Assembly: GCA_030150305.1 (NCBI GenBank)
Contig: JASLGD010000124.1
Coordinates: 1 to 11,451, forward strand
Direction of reading: 5' to 3'
Length of the DNA: 11,451 bases
DNA from: Caldimonas sp.
GTDB lineage: Bacteria; Pseudomonadota; Gammaproteobacteria; Burkholderiales; Burkholderiaceae_C
A program made the translations under genes and the position numbers. Under the pieces are notes generated by a model. The model made no database searches. It was given only the letters and a program-made list of their open reading frames with translations, and was not told the origin of the DNA. Every line of letters begins with the position of its first letter. Position 1 is the first letter of the stretch. Positions 7,106 through 11,451 of the stretch are shown here, in pieces.

Positions 7106-7285
7106 GAGACTCCTTCTTTCGCGATGTCGCGGTTCGTTCGCGGCGTCATTGCCGGCGCCGGCTAACGGCAAGCACCGTGCCCGTTCATCCCCGGGTCGCG
7201 GGGGTCGCCCGCGCGGGGCGGTCGCGAATGTGTGTGGGCACACGCCTTGCCGCCGAGAGCGACACACAAGATCGGAGAAGCCACC
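7106..7285. promoter_or_regulatory. Divergent intergenic region between glf and the small lipoprotein gene
   Basis: This 180-bp gap is the longest non-coding stretch and must carry promoters for both directions. It contains the glf Shine-Dalgarno (7110-7115), a 12-bp perfect palindrome GCCGGCGCCGGC (7151-7162) nested in the wider inverted repeat TTGCCG/CGGCAA (7149-7154 and 7166-7171), and a separate inverted repeat GTGTG-GG-CACAC (7232-7243). The lipoprotein Shine-Dalgarno GGAG is at 7274-7277. On the minus strand TTGCCG at 7171-7166 could be a -35 for glf, but no convincing -10 follows. The inverted repeats are operator candidates only. Confidence 0.45.
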
Positions 7286-7438
7286 ATGCGTTCGTCAAAC
7301 CGTTCGACCTCGATCCTTCTTCGCTGCGCACTCACCGCCGCGCTCGCGTGCTCGACGCTGCTCGTCGGCTGCGATCGCGGACGCAACAGCTCTGCCGCTG
7401 CGCCCCCGGCGAGCGCCGCGTCGGGCACGACGCAGTGA
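7286..7438 (+). CDS. Small predicted lipoprotein (50 aa)
   Basis: I do not recognise a family. The ATG at 7286 has GGAG 8 nt upstream, a good Shine-Dalgarno. The product has a basic N-terminus (MRSSNRS), a hydrophobic stretch (ILLRCALTAALACSTLLVG), and a lipobox L26-V27-G28-C29. After lipidation and cleavage only 22 residues would remain: C-D-R-G-R-N, then a Ser/Ala/Pro-rich tail with no fold. The residue after the lipidated cysteine is Asp, which in enterobacteria retains lipoproteins in the inner membrane; whether that rule applies here is unknown. The stop overlaps the GTG of the SDR gene (GTGA), so this gene probably leads a two-gene unit. It resembles small entericidin-like or anchor lipoproteins in size only. 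A longer frame from 7232 is open but lacks a ribosome site. Confidence 0.7.
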   Translation: MRSSNRSTSILLRCALTAALACSTLLVGCDRGRNSSAAAPPASAASGTTQ

Positions 7439-8445
7439 GCCCGCGCCGACCGAGCGACGCGTCGCGCGACGTCGGCGCAACCACAGCGCGGCGGCAGCGC
7501 GCCATCCAGCAGACGCAGGACCGCAAGGACGCGCAGAAGACGCCGGCGAAGTCGTCGCCCGGCGGCAAGAAGGCGGTGCAGGCGGGGGCACGCAAGCACC
7601 CCGAGCAATTGCCTGCACAGCACGTCGCGAAGCCCGGTCGCGAAGCCGGGCTCGCGCTCGCGCCGCAGTTCCTCGCGCCCGACTACCGCGGCAGCGGCAA
7701 GCTCGAAGGCTTCGCGACGATCGTCACCGGCGGCGACTCGGGAATCGGGCGCGCCGTCGCGGTGCTGTTCGCGCGCGAGGGCGCCGACGTCACCGTCGCG
7801 TATCTCGACGAGCACGACGACGCGGCCGAGACGAAACGCTGCATCGAGGCCGAAGGTCGCCGTTGCGTTCTCGTCGCCGGCGACGTCCGCAAGCCCAAGT
7901 TCGCCGAGAAGGTCGTCGCGAGGACGCTCGGCGCGTTCGGCAAGCTCGACGTCCTCGTCAACAACGCGGCGTTCCAGGAGCACGCCGATTCGCTCGAGGA
8001 CATCACCGACGAGCGCCTCGAGGAGACGGTGCGCACGAACATCTTCGGCTACTTCCACATGGCGCGCGCGGCGCTGCCGCACCTGAAGGAAGGCGGCTCG
8101 ATCATCAACACCGGCTCGGTCACCGGGCTCGAAGGCAGCCCGCGGCTGCTCGACTACTCGGCGACCAAGGGCGCGATCCACGCGTTCACGAAGTCGCTCG
8201 CGCAAAGCCTCATCGACAAGGGCATCCGCGTCAACGCGGTCGCGCCGGGGCCGGTGTGGACGCCGCTCAACCCGGCCGATTCGCCTGCCGAGAAGGTCGC
8301 CGAGTTCGGCAAGGACACGCAGATGAAGCGTCCGGCGCAGCCCGAGGAGCTGTCGCCGGCGTACGTGTTCCTCGCCTCGCCGGTCTGCTCGAGCTACATC
8401 AGCGGGATCGTGCTGCCGGTGACCGGCAGCGTCGGCGCGATCTGA
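7435..8445 (+). CDS. SDR-family NAD(P)-dependent oxidoreductase (YghA-like)
   Basis: Classical short-chain dehydrogenase of the YghA/general-stress subgroup, substrate unknown. The proposed 336-residue product has a basic, Ala/Lys/Pro-rich N-terminal extension (including KKAVQAGARKHPEQ), the family leader YRGSGKLEGF, and the cofactor motif TGGDSGIG (98-105). It also has D-V near AGDVRKPKF for the adenine ring, NNAA (176-179), catalytic S228, and Y241-x3-K245 in LLDYSATKGA. The end SYISGIVLPVTGS is the usual C-terminal substrate-loop closure. The start is uncertain. GTG at 7435 forms a GTGA overlap with the lipoprotein stop and keeps the extension, which similar proteins also carry; GTG at 7576 is an alternative after an AAGAAGG stretch. 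No ATG lies in a suitable place. The gene converges on ligD with 58 bp between stops. Confidence 0.88.
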   Translation: MSPRRPSDASRDVGATTARRQRAIQQTQDRKDAQKTPAKSSPGGKKAVQAGARKHPEQLPAQHVAKPGREAGLALAPQFLAPDYRGSGKLEGFATIVTGGDSGIGRAVAVLFAREGADVTVAYLDEHDDAAETKRCIEAEGRRCVLVAGDVRKPKFAEKVVARTLGAFGKLDVLVNNAAFQEHADSLEDITDERLEETVRTNIFGYFHMARAALPHLKEGGSIINTGSVTGLEGSPRLLDYSATKGAIHAFTKSLAQSLIDKGIRVNAVAPGPVWTPLNPADSPAEKVAEFGKDTQMKRPAQPEELSPAYVFLASPVCSSYISGIVLPVTGSVGAI

Positions 8446-8465
8446 GCCGCGCGGTCGCGCGTCGT

Positions 8466-8528
8466 GCCGCGCCGCGCGCCAGTCATGCCGCGTCGTGCGC
8501 CAGTCACGCCGCGCCGCGCGCCATTGCG
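8466..8528. repeat. 21-bp tandem repeat (about 2.7 copies) across the ligD stop codon
   Basis: Three consecutive 21-bp units start at 8466, 8487 and 8508, each opening with GCCGCG. Units 1 and 2 differ at 3 positions; unit 3 matches unit 1 for 16 bases and then diverges. On the minus strand the units encode ARGAA-stop, AHDAA-stop and ARGAA in the ligD frame, so the ligD stop (8504-8506) is followed 21 bp later by a second in-frame TGA at 8483-8485. The array occupies most of the gap between the convergent SDR and ligD genes. Confidence 0.8.
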
Positions 8529-11347
8529 ATCGCCTTCATCGCCTTGGCCGCGCTCTGCTTCGTCTGCGCGTAGCCGCGCCAGGGATCGACGCGTTCCTCG
8601 ATGCGCTCGTGCGCGTTGCGGATCGTCCAGTGGGCGCCGCTCGTGATCGCGCCGAGCTCGTCCCACGCGCACGGCACCGAGACGCCGAGGCCCGGCCGCG
8701 CCCGCGCCGACCACGCGCACGCGGTCGTCGCGCCGAAGCCGTTGCGCAGGTAGTCGACGAAGATGCGGCCGACGCGGTTCTTCGCGCCGCTCTTGGCGAC
8801 GAAGCGATCGGGGAGCGTCGCGGCCATGTGCTCGACGGTGCGCTTCGCGAGCTCGCGCACCGCGTCCCAGTCGTCCTTCGGCGCGATCGGAACGACGACG
8901 TGCAGTCCCTTGCCGCCGCTCGTCTTCAGGAAGGCGACCAGGCCGATCTGCTCGAGCAGGGAGCGCATGAGCTCGGCGCCTTCCTGCATCTTCTGCCACG
9001 CGACGCCTTCGCCCGGATCGAGGTCGAAGACGATGCGGTCGGGATGCGCCGCGTCCCTGGTCGTCGCGTTCCAGGTATGGAACTCGATGACGTTGGCCTG
9101 CGCAGCGCCGATCAGCGCGGCGAACGAGTCGACCTCGACCATCGGCTCGTGGTCGGGCGAGAACGCTGCGTCGACCTCGCGCAGCTCGGGAATCTTCAGC
9201 GCGCCGGCGTGGCGCTGGAAGACGAGCGAGCCGGCGAGGCCCGACGGCGCGCGCACGAGCGAGACCGGCCGCTTCGCGAGGTGCGGCAGGATCAGCTTGG
9301 CGACATCGAGGTAGTAGTTGACGACGTCGAGCTTCGTGATGCCCGTCGTCGCGTCGACGACGCGGTCCGGATGGCTGATGCGGATGCCTTCGACGCTCGC
9401 GTCGCCGCGCCCGGTCGTCTTCGTTGCCGCGCTCTTCGCCGCGGCCGCGTTCGCTGCAGCGCCGTTCGCCGCGGCACCCTTCGTTGCAGTGCTCTTCGTT
9501 GCGGTGCTCTTCGCTGCAGTGCTCTTGGTCGCCGTGCTTTTCGTTGCGCTGCTGTTTGCCGAGGCCTGCTTCGCCGCGCTTCGCGCGCTCGCTGCGCTCG
9601 ACGCGCTCGTCACCGCCGTCGCCGTCTTTTTCGCTGCCGCGCTCGGCGCGACCGCCAGCTCGCGGCCGATCGCGCTCGCGTCCTTGTCGTCGCGCAGGCC
9701 ATGGAACACCGAATGGCGGACGCGGCCGTCGGGCGTCCACTCGCCGAACGACACCTCGGCGACGAGCCGCGGCTCGACCCAGTGGCCGCGGATCTCGCGC
9801 GGCTTCTCGAAGAAGGGCGTCTTCTCGGCCGCGATCGCGTCGAGCGCGCTCTTCACCGCGACGAGCGTCTTCTGGTCGAAGCCGCTGCCGACCGCGCCGG
9901 CGTAGCGCAGGTGACCGGCCTCGTCGTGGATGCCGAGCAGGAGCGAGCCGATCCCGGTGCGCGAGCCCTGCGGGTCGGTCCAGCCGCCGATCACGAACTC
10001 CTGGCGCTGCGTGCACTTGAGCTTGATCCAGGTCGGGCTGCGACGCGACACGTACGCGGCGTCGGCGCGCTTGCCGATCATCCCCTCGAGGCGCATCCGG
10101 CACGCGTTCTGCAGCAGCTCGTCGGGGCTCGAGTCGAAGTCCTGGCTGAAGCGGATCCGCTCCTGCGGCTGCGCGCGCTCGAGCAGCGCGGCGAGCAGCG
10201 CGCGGCGTTCGACGAGCGGTACGTCGCGCAGATCGTGGCCGTCCCAGAACGGCAGGTCGAAGACGTAGTACTGGATGTCGTCGACGCGCGCCGAGTCGAA
10301 CGCGTTCTGCAGCGCGTTGAAGTCGGGAACGCCGTGCGCGCCGTTGACGACGATCTCGCCGTCGAGCCAGCCGGAGCCGAGCGCGAGCCCGCGCACGGCG
10401 TCGACGAGCGCCGGCATCCGCTCCGACCAGTCGTTGCCGCGCCGCGTGAAGAGGCGCACGTCGTCGCCCTCGACGCGCGCGAGCAGCCGGTAGCCGTCGA
10501 ACTTGATCTCCCAGATCCAGCCGGCGTCGTGCGGCGCCTCGGCGACGAGCGTCGCGAGCTGCGGCAGCAGGGTCGCCGGCAGCCGCGCGCGCAGCGCGCC
10601 GGCGGGAAGCGAAGGCGCCGTGATGCGGTGCGACGTTCGCGAGGTGTGGCGCGACTCGCCGCGGCCGTCGTCGTCCTCGTCGTCGCCGCCGCGGAGGCGC
10701 TTCGCCGCGGTCTTGCGCGCGCGTGGCGCCGTCGTCGTCTTTCGCCTGGAGTCGTCGGCGGCGGCTTCGCGCGGCGACGCCGTCGCCTTGTCGGCGATCG
10801 TGCGCTGCGACAGCACGCTCTTCGGCTCGGCGACGGTGACGTCGTACTCGGCGGCCGGACGCGCGTCGTCGTCGCGTTCCTTGATCAGCAGCCACGGCTC
10901 CTGACGCTCGCCTTCGCGGCCGTGCATGCGCACGAGCGTCCAGCCGCCGCGCAGCTTCTTGCCGTGGAGGCGGAACTTGAGCTTGCCCGCCGCGAGGCCG
11001 GCGCGTGCGTCGCCGACCGGCTCCCACGTGCCGTTGTCCCAGACGATGACCTGACCGGCGCCGTACTGCCCCTTGGGGATCGTGCCTTCGAAGCTCGCGT
11101 AGTCGAGCGGATGGTCCTCGACGTGCACGGCCATCCGCTTGTCGTGCGGGTCGAGGCTCGGTCCCTTCGGCACCGCCCAGCTCTTCAGCGTGCCGTCGAG
11201 CTCGAGGCGAAAGTCGTAGTGCAGCCGCGTCGCGGCGTGCTTCTGGACGACGAACGAGAGCTCGCCGCGCGTCGCCTTGCCGCCGGTCGGCTCGCTCGTG
11301 ACGTTGAAGTCGCGCTTCTCGAAGTACGGCCGCAACGCGCTCTTCAT
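8504..11347 (-). CDS. ligD: Multifunctional DNA ligase D (phosphoesterase-ligase-polymerase)
   Basis: Central enzyme of bacterial non-homologous end joining: it trims 3' ends, adds nucleotides and seals breaks together with Ku. The protein has 947 residues against about 840 for Pseudomonas LigD. The 3'-phosphoesterase domain (about 1-170) has H37, H43, D45, R47, H79 and Y83, matching the known catalytic set with a constant offset. The ligase domain (about 255-555) has KFDG at K282-G285, LDGEIVV (E331), RLEGMIGK (E421, K426) and WIKLKC (K442, K444). The polymerase domain (654-947) has D775 and D777 in FDLDP, H816 in GGKGLH and D865 in IFVDYLRN, with the same spacing as in Pseudomonas LigD. The extra length is in two linkers: an acidic/basic one (about 175-250) and an Ala/Lys/Thr one (about 567-651) holding a pentapeptide array. 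AAGGAG lies 5 nt before the ATG, and the start overlaps the upstream gene's stop as ATGA. All activities look intact. Confidence 0.97.
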   Translation of the reverse strand: MKSALRPYFEKRDFNVTSEPTGGKATRGELSFVVQKHAATRLHYDFRLELDGTLKSWAVPKGPSLDPHDKRMAVHVEDHPLDYASFEGTIPKGQYGAGQVIVWDNGTWEPVGDARAGLAAGKLKFRLHGKKLRGGWTLVRMHGREGERQEPWLLIKERDDDARPAAEYDVTVAEPKSVLSQRTIADKATASPREAAADDSRRKTTTAPRARKTAAKRLRGGDDEDDDGRGESRHTSRTSHRITAPSLPAGALRARLPATLLPQLATLVAEAPHDAGWIWEIKFDGYRLLARVEGDDVRLFTRRGNDWSERMPALVDAVRGLALGSGWLDGEIVVNGAHGVPDFNALQNAFDSARVDDIQYYVFDLPFWDGHDLRDVPLVERRALLAALLERAQPQERIRFSQDFDSSPDELLQNACRMRLEGMIGKRADAAYVSRRSPTWIKLKCTQRQEFVIGGWTDPQGSRTGIGSLLLGIHDEAGHLRYAGAVGSGFDQKTLVAVKSALDAIAAEKTPFFEKPREIRGHWVEPRLVAEVSFGEWTPDGRVRHSVFHGLRDDKDASAIGRELAVAPSAAAKKTATAVTSASSAASARSAAKQASANSSATKSTATKSTAAKSTATKSTATKGAAANGAAANAAAAKSAATKTTGRGDASVEGIRISHPDRVVDATTGITKLDVVNYYLDVAKLILPHLAKRPVSLVRAPSGLAGSLVFQRHAGALKIPELREVDAAFSPDHEPMVEVDSFAALIGAAQANVIEFHTWNATTRDAAHPDRIVFDLDPGEGVAWQKMQEGAELMRSLLEQIGLVAFLKTSGGKGLHVVVPIAPKDDWDAVRELAKRTVEHMAATLPDRFVAKSGAKNRVGRIFVDYLRNGFGATTACAWSARARPGLGVSVPCAWDELGAITSGAHWTIRNAHERIEERVDPWRGYAQTKQSAAKAMKAIAMARGAA
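9419..9553 (-). repeat. Nine 15-bp tandem units encoding a pentapeptide array in LigD
   Basis: Nine head-to-tail 15-bp units begin at 9419, 9434, 9449, 9464, 9479, 9494, 9509, 9524 and 9539. Read as protein from the N-terminus they give SSATK, STATK, STAAK, STATK, STATK, GAAAN, GAAAN, AAAAK, SAATK (LigD residues 599-643). The pattern is like the C-terminal repeats of AlgP and bacterial histone-H1-like proteins: flexible, positively charged and probably DNA-binding. It sits in the linker between the ligase and polymerase domains. Confidence 0.9.
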
Positions 11348-11451
11348 CGCTGCTCCTTCGCGCTCGACGGCGCGAGGCTCGCCATCAGCGCCGGGACCTC
11401 GGCGGCGAGCTCGCTCGCGAGATAGCCGACCGGCCCGCGGCGCTCGGCGAG
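11344..11451 (-). CDS. C-terminal end of an unidentified gene upstream of ligD (partial)
   Basis: Only the last 35 codons and the stop are in the window. The visible residues read ERRGPVGYLASELAAEVPAL followed by MASLAPSSAKEQR. They suggest an amphipathic helix followed by a short polar tail. Its TGA (11344-11346) overlaps the ligD ATG as ATGA, and the ligD Shine-Dalgarno lies inside its KEQ codons, so the two genes are almost certainly co-transcribed and translationally coupled. ku often neighbours ligD, but I do not recognise this tail as Ku, and the fragment is too short to assign. The reading frame is supported by its clean opening to the edge and by the overlap. Confidence 0.65.
   Translation of the reverse strand, partial: LAERRGPVGYLASELAAEVPALMASLAPSSAKEQR

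Noticed and set aside
9419..9553. A CRISPR array suggested by regular repeats
   Set aside because: The 15-bp units are contiguous with no spacers, are in frame with ligD and encode a pentapeptide array.
8394..11027. An 877-codon minus-strand frame overlapping ligD, containing repeated GARRG units near its end
   Set aside because: It is a frame-shifted reading of ligD and of the 21-bp repeat. Composition is extreme (Arg/Ala) and no motif is present.
8495..11425. A 976-codon open frame on the plus strand opposite ligD
   Set aside because: It is the antisense shadow of ligD, produced by G/C-ending codons. Its protein is Arg/Ala/Asp-rich with no recognisable domain, while the minus strand has a complete LigD.

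Overview
The window is very GC-rich chromosomal DNA, with GC concentrated in third codon positions. It reads as a high-GC proteobacterium, most likely a betaproteobacterium of the Burkholderiales type. Three things suggest this: a LigD with the order phosphoesterase-ligase-polymerase, an AlgP/histone-H1-like Ala/Lys/Thr repeat in its linker, and a YghA-type dehydrogenase with a basic N-terminal extension. The assignment is an inference. There are no rRNA or tRNA genes, insertion sequences, CRISPR arrays or phage genes, and genes are packed with gaps of 180 bp or less.

Left (1-2018): a stand-alone ATP-dependent DNA ligase of the LigC type runs leftward off the edge. It is divergent from an AI-2E/PerM-family membrane protein, and a perfect 7+1+7 palindrome lies in the gap between them.

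Middle (2116-7105): a cell-envelope glycan block made of two convergent transcription units. The rightward unit is a GT-B glycosyltransferase overlapping a PAP2 lipid phosphatase. The leftward unit is UDP-galactopyranose mutase (glf), a second GT-B glycosyltransferase and a DUF2334/polysaccharide-deacetylase-like protein joined to it by an ATGA overlap. The two units meet at a hairpin around 3825-3846. A reasonable inference is a small pathway that makes UDP-galactofuranose, transfers sugars to a lipid or surface acceptor, trims the product and recycles or dephosphorylates a lipid carrier.

Right (7286-11451): a 50-residue predicted lipoprotein is coupled by a GTGA overlap to an SDR dehydrogenase. 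Facing it is a full-length 947-residue multifunctional DNA ligase D (ligD) of the non-homologous end-joining type, with all catalytic residues visible. An unidentified gene, of which 35 residues are visible, lies upstream of ligD and is coupled to it by an ATGA overlap.

The most unusual features are two coding or near-coding tandem repeats. Nine 15-bp units encode a pentapeptide array in the LigD linker. A 21-bp repeat at the ligD 3' end duplicates the stop codon in frame. Two different ATP-dependent ligases also bracket the envelope block. I see no clearly new defence or mobile system; the best candidates for something undescribed are the small lipoprotein/SDR pair and the glf-GT-DUF2334 / GT-PAP2 glycan locus.
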